Shown piece by piece: positions 56,901 to 64,000 of a DNA stretch of 64,000 bases. How positions within the stretch are numbered: position 1 is the first letter of the stretch; every line of letters begins with the position of its first letter. A program made the translations under genes and the position numbers. Origin of the DNA: Arbacia lixula (lineage: Eukaryota > Echinodermata > Echinoidea > Arbacioida > Arbaciidae); contig OZ022595.1 of NCBI GenBank assembly GCA_963669155.1, positions 17,858,313-17,922,312 on the forward strand, given 5' to 3'. The notes beneath the pieces were generated by a model. The model saw only the letters and a list, made by a program, of their open reading frames with translations, was not told the DNA's origin and made no database searches.

Positions 56901-58901
56901 ATGCTACCACTTTAACCACATGTTTGAATGAGCAAAAAGCACAAAGGGGTCTTCTTAACATTGATATAAACTGTGTAGGTGTCTAAAGATCTGTCTGAAT
57001 TTTGTCATTATTTTGAATGTTTGCCTCACTGACTTTTGTTTCGATACCATCCAAGGTATTATAGTTGTTTGGGGGTGGGGGTATTTAAGAAATGAACTCA
57101 TGGAGTTGGGGAAAATGTAACAATTTGGTCAATTCCAAAAAGGAAAACTAGGATGAATACTATTTTTTATTCAAATGAGCTGGAGATGACATATATATAG
57201 GCATCAGAGAAAAATTCTTTCTGTAAATGAGCCTCAGAGTAGTATTCTTAAATGCATTAAGGAAAATATGTTTGGAATAAAGATAAAGTGCTCCTGGGTA
57301 ATATTTATGTGCATTGTCATAACATCACACCAGCAGTGCAAAAGACATAAGAAAATGTTAAATACTGGCAGCCTTAGTAAAAAGTGGTCAGATCATGTGC
57401 TCATTCATATTGCTTAACATTTTTGTGAGATGTGTTTCAGAATACCAAACATAAATATTTTTGGGACATCTTATCTTATAGAACTGCACCTTTCATCTCT
57501 GGTGGTTTTTCAGAGCATCACATCAGGTTGAGGCACCAGGAAAGCATTTCATGAAAGTTGTCAGCAGTGACTAAATAGCCGAAGCTGACAATTTCAGTGA
57601 AATCCTCGGTTTTGATTGGCTGAGAGGCACTAGCCTCTGACTGATACTATGGTAACTGTCGGAGAAAGACAACTTGTCAGTGCTGACAACTTTCATGAAA
57701 CGCCCTCTGGGGGGCATTTCATCAAAGGACTTGTCGGGTATTTTATCCGACAAGTTTGCTCTCAGCCAATAAGATGCAAGCATTTCAGTAGCTTATAACA
57801 GTTTGTCGGATAAAATGTCCGACAAGTCCTTTCAGTACTACATGTAGCTGCTAATACTCACCTGCAGTATAGTAGTACATTCCTCCATGGCTGCGACAGG
57901 CAGCGGGGAATCTCCACCGCTCAAGTAGAACCGCAGCTGACCCCTCTCATCTCGGCTCAGGCTGTCAGAGACACGCAGCAGCAACTGACTGCGAGATAAT
58001 AAAAGTCATGTATTGTATAACAATGCTTTAAAGACTAAGTACCGGTACTGTCTTTATTTTATGAATATGTATACTGTATATGGCAATCTACACTTGTAAT
58101 GTTCGTCAATACTATGGAACGCTGGTGGAAGGCAAATTTCCATGTGATTATTGTAGTTGATATACTTAATAGTTCATTCAAGGTTCCAACAAGAGAGCTA
58201 GATATAGCCGCTATTCATCCAGCCGTGAGTCCACCTCTGCTAAAAAAAATAAAACGTATTCTACTGTTGTATTACACCAATGATGTCTGTTTTATTTTTT
58301 TAAGGATTAGAATTAGGGTAAGGGTAAGGTTAAAGTTAGAGTTAGGGTGAGGATGCCTTTACCCTAGTCCTAACACCATATGTTGAAATTAATGGCCTAA
58401 AAGGATTAAGACCCCCTAAAACCCAGGATTACCCACTTCTTACCTGTAAGGAGTCAATTTCTGGCCCAAGCTTCCCTCTTTGCTGCTCCAGGCCATCACC
58501 TTCTTGGCCAGGTCATAGCGGCTGATTGCTTTCATCAATGCAACCAGCAATGACACATCATCAGACTTCAACAAATCCAGCATCTCCAGTGCAATAAACA
58601 GGTCTATACCTCTCTTCATGACCGAACGCTGATGCTCTGAAACTCCCAAATCATGGCACAGGAACTTGAGTCTGTCCATATCGGTTGCCCCAAGGCCATT
58701 ATCGATGACCTTCAGCATGCTGCGGTATTGGAGACTGTCATTGCTGGGGCTTGCGTCTTGCACAAGATCTCCGCTCTTGAGAGGCACAGCACCATGCTGA
58801 GAGGGAAAAGCCATTCTTCTAAAAGAAGTTTTTGAGCTCCGAATCTGAAGGCTGTTCTTTAGGGTGTGTCCCAATACTTTAGAACCAGGTATTAAACCAT
58901 C
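46806..58901 (-). CDS. Caspase-8-like initiator caspase (DED-DED-linker-caspase), nine coding exons
   Basis: Initiator caspases of this type are recruited by their death-effector domains to FADD-like adaptors and start apoptosis by proteolysis. From the ATG at 58814 the exons give 728 residues and a TAG stop at 46808-46806. DED1 lies at about 29-108 (YRSMLKVIDNGLGATDMDRL, ending RYDLAKKV). DED2 is at about 124-200 (LLLRVSDSLSRDERGQLRFY, LLMEKYGLIGPDDLSHLRRI). Residues 206-373 are a Gln-rich linker. The catalytic domain starts near YNMSRLPRGLCIIFNAEEF; His577 is in CVILTHG and Cys620 in FFIQACQG. The small subunit has ADILVSLSTVPGFASNRSIS, QGTWYISSLC and HTLRKQIFF, like caspase-8. QACQG is the caspase-8 form of the active-site pentapeptide. 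All junctions are phase-consistent. Confidence 0.95.
47411..47623 (-). CDS. Caspase exon 8 (catalytic His)
   Basis: 213 bases: ELLYNTFLNRLLFRVCVQKN, then QMDHSEFDCFACVILTHG and KVYGTDGQTVAIDALTS. His577 in LTHG corresponds to the catalytic His of SHG in vertebrate caspases. Confidence 0.97.
47860..48708. mobile_element. 849-bp fold-back element with perfect 6-base target duplication
   Basis: TTAACCCTAATACTCCCGGG at 47860 and its reverse complement ending at 48708 form the termini. TCATCC flanks both sides (47854-47859 and 48709-48714). Inside each end sit opposed G/C runs and CATTATGGCCCC, giving an inner hairpin. No transposase frame is seen, so it is a non-autonomous DNA element. It lies in the caspase intron between exons 7 and 8. 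Confidence 0.9.
47903..47940 (+). repeat. 38-base G homopolymer
   Basis: An unbroken G run inside the left end of the fold-back element. Its length is unreliable in any assembly. Confidence 0.9.
49601..49732 (-). CDS. Caspase exon 7 (start of large subunit)
   Basis: 132 bases: DAATVKLPRYNMSRLPRGLC then IIFNAEEFPNQPDLETRTGT and EKDV. RGLCIIFNAEEF matches caspase-8 RGYCLIINNHNF; TQD|A just before it is a plausible processing site. Confidence 0.94.
49950..50580. repeat. Dispersed repeat with TGACCT half-sites and GGCAACTTTGTTGC end
   Basis: It has repeated phrases of the type TGACCTTGACC(T/C) and CACAAAGTTTGATGA, then GGACAGATGGACGGACA and CCCGGCAACTTTGTTGCGGA. Similar text lies at 46326-46700 (GTATGCCTCTGCCTTCCTGC; TTTTGACCTTCACCC). 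It is in the caspase intron between exons 7 and 6. No coding frame. Confidence 0.55.
50592..50678 (-). CDS. Caspase exon 6 (linker; GC donor)
   Basis: 87 bases: ETSQGGNAVVSSKRIVPAQT then ATVTPHPTQ. The 3' boundary reads CAAG|GCAAGT, a GC-AG intron in its usual strong context. No GT donor nearby keeps the phase, and exon 7 requires phase 1. Confidence 0.85.
52068..52212. mobile_element. Family D fold-back MITE, best-preserved copy
   Basis: GTCATCCCATAATGCACCAC is mirrored by ACAATGCATCATGGGATGGC; inner GACGTCCAG/CTGGATGTTG-like and ACGTTCGCTTCCAGTCTCAT/ATGAGGCTGGAAGTGGGTAC pairs follow. It serves as the reference copy for the family. Confidence 0.85.
52312..52551 (-). CDS. Caspase exon 5 (acidic linker with SUMO-type motifs)
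   Basis: 240 bases, residues 374-453: VSHANELWEKIQSTPSEELR and ERMRHLRISTG, then AVKTEVKVEPSEEQEEEVV. VKTE and VKVE (Lys412, Lys416) each fit the psi-K-x-E SUMO consensus, followed by an acidic stretch. Donor ACAG|GTAGGA. Confidence 0.9.
52920..53275 (-). repeat. Dispersed repeat family F, full inverted copy
   Basis: It runs from ACAGGGTGTTCCATTTGTAA through CGCACCGACCATAGTCTACA to ATTATTGGAAGGGAAG. It is the reverse orientation of 13128-13490 over its whole length. Confidence 0.75.
53825..54328 (-). CDS. Caspase exon 4 (Gln-rich linker)
   Basis: 504 bases, residues 206-373. It opens with a Ser/Thr run, then tandem Gln/Tyr/Asn/His motifs such as RHYSLQQQ, QNYNPQQ (twice) and HYSPQ, and ends PAWYYEAVEKYG. 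Vertebrate caspase-8 has no comparable insertion. The plus-strand Val-rich frame over this exon is antisense noise. Confidence 0.9.
54498..54672. repeat. Fold-back element
   Basis: AATAATCAACGTTGGTGAAG, ATGAACTATCACTT and GGCGATCTGGATG on the left mirror ATTCAGATCGCCGAG, AAGTGATAGTTCGTC and AAAAGTTGATTATTTG on the right. Confidence 0.75.
54771..54858 (+). repeat. CpG-dense GACGCGCGTT repeat patch
   Basis: Words such as GATGCGCGTTAATTAGGAC and GACGCGCATTATGACGCGCG repeat three to four times, with ACGCGT at both ends. It stands out as CpG-rich inside an AT-rich caspase intron. Confidence 0.7.
55987..56104 (-). CDS. Caspase exon 3 (DED2, second half)
   Basis: 118 bases: VFLLMEKYGLIGPDDLSHLR then RIMASIGNSSVVKEIDKYTG. 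LLMEKYGLIGPDDLSHL matches DED helices 4-5. Confidence 0.94.
56292..56450. mobile_element. Family B fold-back MITE, copy 3 (nested)
   Basis: GGGCCCCGTTGCATAAAAGT and inverted AGTTTTATGCAACAGGGCCC form its ends. It is inserted in family D sequence after GTCATCCA. Confidence 0.92.
56475..56664. mobile_element. Family C fold-back MITE, copy 3 (nested, shortest)
   Basis: TGGGGTGTTTCACCCAGCTG and inverted ACAGCTTGGTGAAACTCCCG form the ends; almost the whole element is two complementary arms. It is inserted after CCGCTTC in family D sequence. Confidence 0.9.
57541..57832. repeat. Two adjacent fold-back elements
   Basis: The first (57541-57710) pairs CATGAAAGTTGTCAGCAGTG with AGTGCTGACAACTTTCATG. 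The second (57720-57832) pairs AAAGGACTTGTCGG and TATTTTATCCGACAAG with TGTCGGATAAAATGTCCGAC and AAGTCCTTT. They share a TGTC/GACA style but are otherwise different. Confidence 0.8.
57862..57988 (-). CDS. Caspase exon 2 (DED2, first half)
   Basis: 127 bases: QLLLRVSDSLSRDERGQLRF then YLSGGDSPLPVAAMEECTTI. RVSDSLSRDERGQLRF is a typical DED helix 1-2 pattern. Donor CTGCAG|GTGAGT. Confidence 0.93.
58444..58901 (-). CDS. Caspase exon 1 (start codon and DED1)
   Basis: It is preceded by a TTACAG acceptor, so a 5'UTR exon lies upstream. The ATG at 58814 (AGAATGGCT) starts MAFPSQHGAVPLKSGDLVQD. Upstream sequence in this exon is open in frame but has no better start. It contains DED1 up to KKVMAWSSKEG. 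Donor TACAG|GTAAGA. Confidence 0.9.
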
Positions 58902-59038
58902 CTGTAAGTGCAATAATGAAAGGTGAAGTAGGCATGTATTATTCAGTGCTGAATGTACATCTTAATATGCTTTGAACATACTAGCAAAACATCAGTTTCA
59001 TACAAACCATCCAAAATGGGTTCAGCACATTCTGCACT

Positions 59039-59582
59039 TTAATGGGAAGACAAAAAAGCCTTCAAAAGGTGACTATGTCATGAGCAATCTTCTTGCCAAT
59101 GCCTCCCATTTTAGAAACTTGCTCAAATGATCCACATCCACATAAATTAAGTGATTAACTTACTCCAAACGTGGATCATTTGAGGGCAAATCGCTTTCAG
59201 CAAGTTTCTAAAATGGAAAATACCAATACATGAATCAAGATTACAAGGTTTGTCAGAACCGAATGCATCATGGGATTGAAAAGGGAGCAAGCTATCATAG
59301 CGCTCACAGCTCAGCGAGAGAGCACCAGCTAGACTGCTTATTTACATTAATTTCGACTTGCGATTGTGCGGCTGAGAGTAACATAATTTATCCTTCTTTT
59401 CAGGAATTTTCGCCATGTTCAGTGGGCTCTGCCCCCTTTTTAATCCCATCATGCTTTGCGGTGCATTGGGGGTGCAACACTCTTTGTTGATATTTGCTGA
59501 TTCGTGATAAGCCTTATTGGCAAGAAGATTGCTCACGATCACCTTGGCTTTGGTTTTTGAGGGTTTTTTTGTCTTCCCAGTA
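59039..59582. mobile_element. Family G element, long copy with inner insertion
   Basis: The left end TGGGAAGACAAAAAAGCC and AGCAATCTTCTTGCCAAT mirror ATTGGCAAGAAGATTGCT and TTTTTTTGTCTTCCCAGT on the right. Between the arms, 59260-59480 contains a second fold-back (GCATCATGGGATTGAAAAGG with CCTTTTTAATCCCATCATGC). Confidence 0.8.
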
Positions 59583-59829
59583 TAGGCCTAGCTGGCCTAC
59601 ACTAGGCCTACAGTATATTCTCTTTAATAGACGAATCAGGTAAATCTACATTCCCTCAGTCCTACTCTACATGGTGTCATTCTCAGTCGTGTGGTTTTTT
59701 TTTACTAGTTAAGATCTAGGCCTACCTATTTACAAGTAAATTAAGTGGAACCGTTAGTCAATTCACACTGCACTGCGCTCTGCAGTGTAGTACAAAGTTG
59801 CATTAAAATTACAACTTTAACTACACCGA

Positions 59830-59955
59830 AAAATCAGCCTCTCTAGGACGTTGGATCCACTGAGATTGCATCTGGCTCCTCTGAAAATGTCTAAAAATGT
59901 AATTTCGATTAAAGAATGTGCCAAATGAGACGGTTATTCCTGTCTACTTTAACTA
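59830..59955 (+). repeat. Direct repeat flanking the promoter region, copy 1
   Basis: GAAAAATCAGC...AGGACGTTGGATC...TGAGATTGCATCTGGCTCCT and GAGACGGTTATTCCTGTCTA are shared with 61070-61235. A shorter relative (ATGTCCAAAAATGGAATTTC) is at 40990-41035. Confidence 0.75.
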
Positions 59956-60126
59956 GTTTAAATGTCATTACACTTAATACTTACAGCAAGTTACTTACAC
60001 TTACACTTTCAGTTCACTTCGCCGTATCATTCTTCGAACAGTTTTAGATTTGCCAATTTCACATAGTCATGGATGCAGAGGATGCTAAAGCCGAAACACA
60101 CTCTGTTGTTGTAAAATGAAACTTAC

Positions 60127-60250
60127 TAACTGGCTGTGATGACGATGCAGACTGGTTCAGAAATGTACGCGATATGCATGATATGGATGGGAGGCAGTCA
60201 TGATCAGAAAAATACGGGGAAGCCCCGATGGCTTTATTTTGTCGGTTCGT
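60127..60250 (-). other. Probable 5'UTR exon of the caspase gene
   Basis: A CCAGTTA|GTAAGT donor lies at 60127 on the minus strand, and caspase exon 1 begins with an acceptor at 58902. The right limit of this exon is not visible; 60250 is a guess. Confidence 0.5.
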
Positions 60251-60952
60251 AAATTCCGGTTGAAGGAAACTTCATAGCACTTCTAAAATCAACTTGCAGA
60301 TCATTTTTTTAAATAGAACTAAATGGAAACAAATCTCCAAAATAATACAAAATTTGCATCAACATGATTGTTTTTACTATAAAAATAATTACATGTAAAA
60401 TGTTTAAAACAAAAATCCTGGTTAAATATGATATTTGTATTAAAACTTTTTTGTAGTAAATTGGCAATACTTCTTTTTTTTATTGACTTTTAGCCGCTTA
60501 GTATGTACTGTGTGTTGTTGGGGCCGCGCAGGGGGGCTTGTTGGGTACCGGGTCATAGCTACAGTACAGGTTAAGGTTGAGGTTGTTGATGCCGAACGCG
60601 GGGCGAGGGCTGACGAATGAGGCGACGAGTAGACCTTGGAGGAGAGTTGAGACCTACCTGGGAATTCCCTCAGATTTGAATTCCACAATTATCAGATGTA
60701 GATTAATTGTGTGCGGAATCTTATTCACATTGACAGACTGTAATCGAGACGGAATCGCACAGCTAACGACAATTTTAGCCTGCACGTACGTAATCCGGTG
60801 TCACCGTCCGTAGACTGCATGCACCACCGACGACAGAAGATGCAGCTGCAGTCGCCATTCGTTGGTTGCAAATGTACAGCTGTGCCTGTGGCTGTGCCTT
60901 GGCTCGGATAAAATTTACCTTTGCTCAGCTTTGAACGTCTCAAGTTAAAACA
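60128..60952. promoter_or_regulatory. Shared head-to-head promoter region, caspase and CCDC103
   Basis: The two genes diverge from here. Part of the interval (60510-60660) is GC- and CpG-rich in contrast with its surroundings. A minus-strand frame of 51 codons (60653-60498) runs through the GC-rich part but has no start and no recognised homology. Confidence 0.5.
60900..60952 (+). other. Candidate CCDC103 5'UTR exon end
   Basis: AAAACA|GTGAGT at 60952 is the best plus-strand donor upstream of the acceptor at 61910-61911. The exon start is unknown. Confidence 0.35.
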
Positions 60953-61069
60953 GTGAGTTACGAGGTAATTTTCAATTTTCTAGGGTTAAATAGATTAAGG
61001 CATAATTATGAAATAAGTCACCGGTTATTAAAAGGAAAGTTCACCATAAAATTAAGTTGGTTTCAATGT

Positions 61070-61235
61070 AGACTGAAAAATCAGTGTCCGTAGGACGTTG
61101 GATCTGCTGAGATTGCATCTGGCTCCTCTGAACGAATTACCCTCTGAACGCCCTATCTAGAGGTATGTCCAAAAATGAAATTTCGTTTAAAGAATGCCCC
61201 GAATGAGACGGTTATTCCTGTCTAGTTTTAATGGA
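61070..61235 (+). repeat. Direct repeat flanking the promoter region, copy 2
   Basis: Longer version of 59830-59955, with an extra middle part (GAACGAATTACCCTCTGAAC). Confidence 0.75.
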
Positions 61236-61911
61236 GACAATCATCACCCCGATCATCACCACGATATTATTGATAATGAAAGAAATATATTTAGATCTGC
61301 TGTCTGAAGGTTTGATGAAAATTCGTCAAAGGATAAGAAAGTTAAATTTGATGTTTTTTTTTTTTTTACACAGAAATTAAAACATGCTGCAAATAAGTGT
61401 TCCAGCAATACCCATTTTAACAAACTGACAAACTCTATCATTGTCTACTTTAAATGCTGGCTTGGTGTATTCGAGCTATCTTTAGCTTTCAAAAGTGATG
61501 ATGAACAGTCCCATGAAAATGTGTGATGTTTTGAAGTTCAGCATTTGACTGAACGTTATCTGGAAGATTAACATCTAGATCAAAAAGAGGGTCAGAACCA
61601 GCAAGCTGCATTGCGTCACACCACTCAAAAAGTTTCCCCAGGATGACTCCTTTCCACCAACCAGTACCCTTTGCCGCCTTTTTATCAGAAAAGACGTCAA
61701 CTATGCAAGAAGGTTACCACAGATACGAAAGGATTTCAGCTCTAAGAAAGACGTAGGTGGGAAACTATCAAATGCCTTCATAAGGTCCATATGTACATTG
61801 TACATGTAAATGGCATCAATAGTGCCACTTTCATCCAATACTTATATATCATTAATCATTGCCACCACTAGTCTGACATTGGTGATTCTTCATGCTTGAT
61901 CCTTTCTGCAG

Positions 61912-62075
61912 CAAATTATAAGGATCATGGCAGACCTAAAGGAAGACAAGATTGATTTCAGCAAGCTGGAGAGGGAGCTGTCTGTTGCCATAGAAGCTGA
62001 TGCCTCGTACTGGAGAGAGAATGATGCCAAACTCAGAGCTATGGAACAGCGAGTAGAAAGCTACGATCAGTTTAA
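61912..62075 (+). CDS. CCDC103: CCDC103 exon with start codon
   Basis: CCTTTCTGCAG acceptor, 15 bases of 5'UTR, ATG at 61927, then 49 codons plus two bases; donor TTTAA|GTAAGT. Confidence 0.94.
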
Positions 62076-63441
62076 GTAAGTCTAGATTTTAGTGTATAGA
62101 ATACAAAGAGTTTTGAAATAATCAATCTTGTATATTTCACAGTGATAACAAACGAGATGTTTCCAAAAGCTACATGAACTTCATACTGGAAAACTATTAA
62201 TCTATGTACTTGTAAACAAATTTCTTATTGAATATTGTCTAAAAAAAAAGAGAGGAGAAAATAAGGAAAGAAACATGAGAAATGTAATGAATTTTCCTCT
62301 GAGTGTTGTATTATTTCAGGAAGAATGTTTATGTATGCAATCTGTAGTGAGAAGTAAACATAAAATGTTCTAACTTCAGTTCTATCAAATAAAACAGCAA
62401 CAATGCTCATGGCTCATTGGCTGTCTTGAAGATACAGTGGAAACCTGCAAGTAAAGTCCGCTCAAGGGAGATAAAAATGTCTTCACAAGCGAGTGATCTT
62501 CCTGCTAAGGTTACTTAAATGATACAGGTTTCTATGAGAAACATACTTCAAGGGAAACAGCAAGTGTAGTCTTTATGGACAGGTAGATGCTGAGGTGGGT
62601 TTCACTCACAGTCAATGTACACTGCAGCTCAAAGGAAGTGGCATAGGGAAAGGGAAAGGGAAGAAAGGGAAGGAGACGCAGTTTAGAACCACAGTATATT
62701 TTGTCCAGTCCAGCATGAAACACGATGCTTTAGCCTAAAAATATACTGTGGTTTAAAACTAAGGCCCTTTCCTTTTCTTCCCTTTCCCTTTCCCATGCCA
62801 ATTCCTTTGAGCTGTAGTGTACATATAAAGTTTAAAATGAATGAATAGATTAATTTATTACCAATGACAATCAAATTTACAAATCCTCACCTTGAACATA
62901 ATATGGCTATACTTAGGTAATGCAAGCAATAGCACATGATAGTGGAGGTTCATCCCTTATTGAATAATGTTCAGTAATAGTTGTGAGTAAATTTAGATCA
63001 AACTTTGATAATTATTATGATGGATTGATATTTCATGACACTATCATCAAGTGTATCAGCTAACATTAATTTCATCATAACTTAGATAGAAAACGTGTAA
63101 AGTGACGTCTTTTATCATTTGAAAGAGAGAGAAAGAAAGATGAGATAACAATTCTTAGATGAAAGAAATACCCTCAAATTGGTAGAAAAGTCTACCCTAA
63201 ATTGAAAAAATAGAAACATGGAAAATACATTCTAAAATGAGGAGAAAAATATTTTAAAAAATATCCCCAACATTTCTTGTCACCAAGGGACATGGTTGCT
63301 GCAGCACACATCAGACCACTAGACAAACAGGATAAGATTGGCCAAGGCAAGAGGCAACAGCCCTGGAATCCATACTCAAATTCAGCAGCAGGAGCAGCTG
63401 CCTCGCTCCAAACGTCAGAGTTACAGTCAACTTCTACAGAG
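61912..63441 (+). CDS. CCDC103: CCDC103, 5' part (two exons; continues beyond the window)
   Basis: CCDC103 is a small cytoplasmic and axonemal factor needed to assemble and anchor outer dynein arms of motile cilia. The ATG at 61927 opens MADLKEDKIDFSKLERELSV then AIEADASYWRENDAKLRAME, a charged helical/coiled-coil segment matching human [20 protein letters not shown]. The second exon reads DMVAAAHIRPLDKQDKIGQG then KRQQPWN, matching human [20 protein letters not shown]. The visible part is 100 codons (human protein about 242), so the C-terminal RPAP3-like domain is off the right edge. The gene is head-to-head with the caspase. Confidence 0.94.
62618..62823. mobile_element. Family A fold-back MITE, copy 5
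   Basis: ACTGCAGCTCAAAGGAAGTG and inverted AATTCCTTTGAGCTGTAGTG form the ends. It lies in the first coding intron of CCDC103 and lacks part of the loop found in the other copies. Confidence 0.9.
63288..63441 (+). CDS. CCDC103: CCDC103 second coding exon
   Basis: 154 bases; acceptor CACCAAG, donor ACAGAG|GTAAGG, leaving in phase 0. The HIRPLDKQDKIG block is the diagnostic match; the following SNSAAGAAASLQT is lineage-specific. Confidence 0.94.
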
Positions 63442-63446
63442 GTAAG

Positions 63447-63593
63447 GCATTCTCTGAGATGTGGGTTGAAAGGTGAGGGGTAATTATGGTAATGATTATT
63501 GGACCTGTGATGTTGGGAGAGTATGGCACAAAGATACAGGTATGACTGCTTTGCTTGATGTCTGTGTGCATGAAATGAGCAGGTGAGAGTAAG

Positions 63594-63643
<50 letters not shown>

Positions 63644-63870
63644 GACAGTGAAAGGGAGAGAGAGAAGTGGGGGGGGGGGGGGTAAAAGGGGAAGAGGCAT
63701 TCTCTGAGATGTGGCTTGAAAGGTGAGTTAATGATTATGGGACCTGTAATGTAGGAGAGAATGGCACAAAGATACATGTATGACTGCTTCGCTTGATGTC
63801 TAGATACATGTAGCAAGTGCTTTATTTACAACTCAGTACATGTACTGTGTGCATGGGATGAGCAGGTGAG
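63447..63870 (+). repeat. Tandem duplication (250-base offset) with GA microsatellite between
   Basis: GCATTCTCTGAGATGTGGGT at 63447 recurs at 63697, and both copies continue through TGGCACAAAGATACA, ATGACTGCTT and GAGCAGGTGAGAGTAA. The GA tract at 63595-63640 and a 14-base G run separate them. The first copy starts five bases inside the intron after the CCDC103 donor. Confidence 0.85.
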
Positions 63871-63901
63871 AGTAATATGCTTTTCACACTGGCAAAATTT
63901 T

Positions 63902-63981
63902 CCTTAGCCCCATACTATAGGTGGGGCTAAAGGGGGAGGGGGGGGGGGGGCCCTTAGCCCCACCTATAGTACGGGGCTAAG
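63902..63981. repeat. Near-perfect palindrome at right edge
   Basis: CTTAGCCCCATACTATAGGT and inverted ACCTATAGTACGGGGCTAAG enclose a G/C-run centre (GGGCTAAAGGGGG...CCCTTAGCCC). It can fold into a roughly 30-base-pair stem. Confidence 0.85.
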
Positions 63982-64000
63982 CTTAAACCACTTTCTGTTC

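Noticed and set aside
58305..58350. TTAGGG-like words (TTAGGGTAAGGGTAAGG)
   Set aside because: Too short and irregular for an interstitial telomere; likely a chance or simple low-complexity stretch.

Overview
The window is animal nuclear DNA: four split genes with GT-AG introns, long AT-rich introns and gene spacers, and many small fold-back transposable elements and microsatellites. The proteins (beta-catenin, a CASD1-type sialate O-acetyltransferase, a tandem-DED caspase-8-like caspase, and CCDC103) point to a metazoan, probably an invertebrate deuterostome. An echinoderm, most likely a sea urchin, is my best guess. That guess rests on protein similarity and repeat style, not on any diagnostic marker, so treat it as an inference.

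Layout. (1) 1-6292, + strand: the 3' half of a beta-catenin gene. Five coding exons encode the last 255 residues, from armadillo repeat 11/12 to the C-terminal DTDL motif. The upstream intron holds an approximately 1.7 kb repeat element with seven 157-bp units, each carrying a perfect DR1 nuclear-receptor motif. The last intron holds a minisatellite built partly from copies of the preceding exon end and its splice donor. (2) 6293-17310: long beta-catenin 3'UTR/flank and a convergent spacer full of repeats. (3) 41489-17311, - strand: a complete CASD1 homologue, reconstructed as 21 coding exons and 807 residues. It has the catalytic GDS and DGLH motifs and a multi-membrane-span C-terminal domain. 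Two of its exons have partial extra copies nearby. (4) 41490-46805: spacer with one unassigned exon-like segment. (5) about 60127-46806, - strand: a complete caspase-8-like gene, nine coding exons, 728 residues: DED-DED, a glutamine-rich linker, a segment with tandem SUMO-type motifs, then a caspase domain with QACQG. One intron has a GC donor. (6) 60128-60952: a GC-rich shared promoter region between head-to-head genes. (7) 61912 to the right edge, + strand: the first two coding exons of CCDC103 (dynein-arm assembly factor); the rest lies beyond the window.

The four genes do not form an operon or a pathway. The only clear regulatory pairing is the divergent arrangement of the caspase and CCDC103. 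All exon joins below were checked by hand for reading phase, and the total lengths are multiples of three. Repeats were grouped by eye into families A-G and singletons; extents are approximate by a few bases unless stated. No tRNA, rRNA, CRISPR array or bacterial-style operon was seen.
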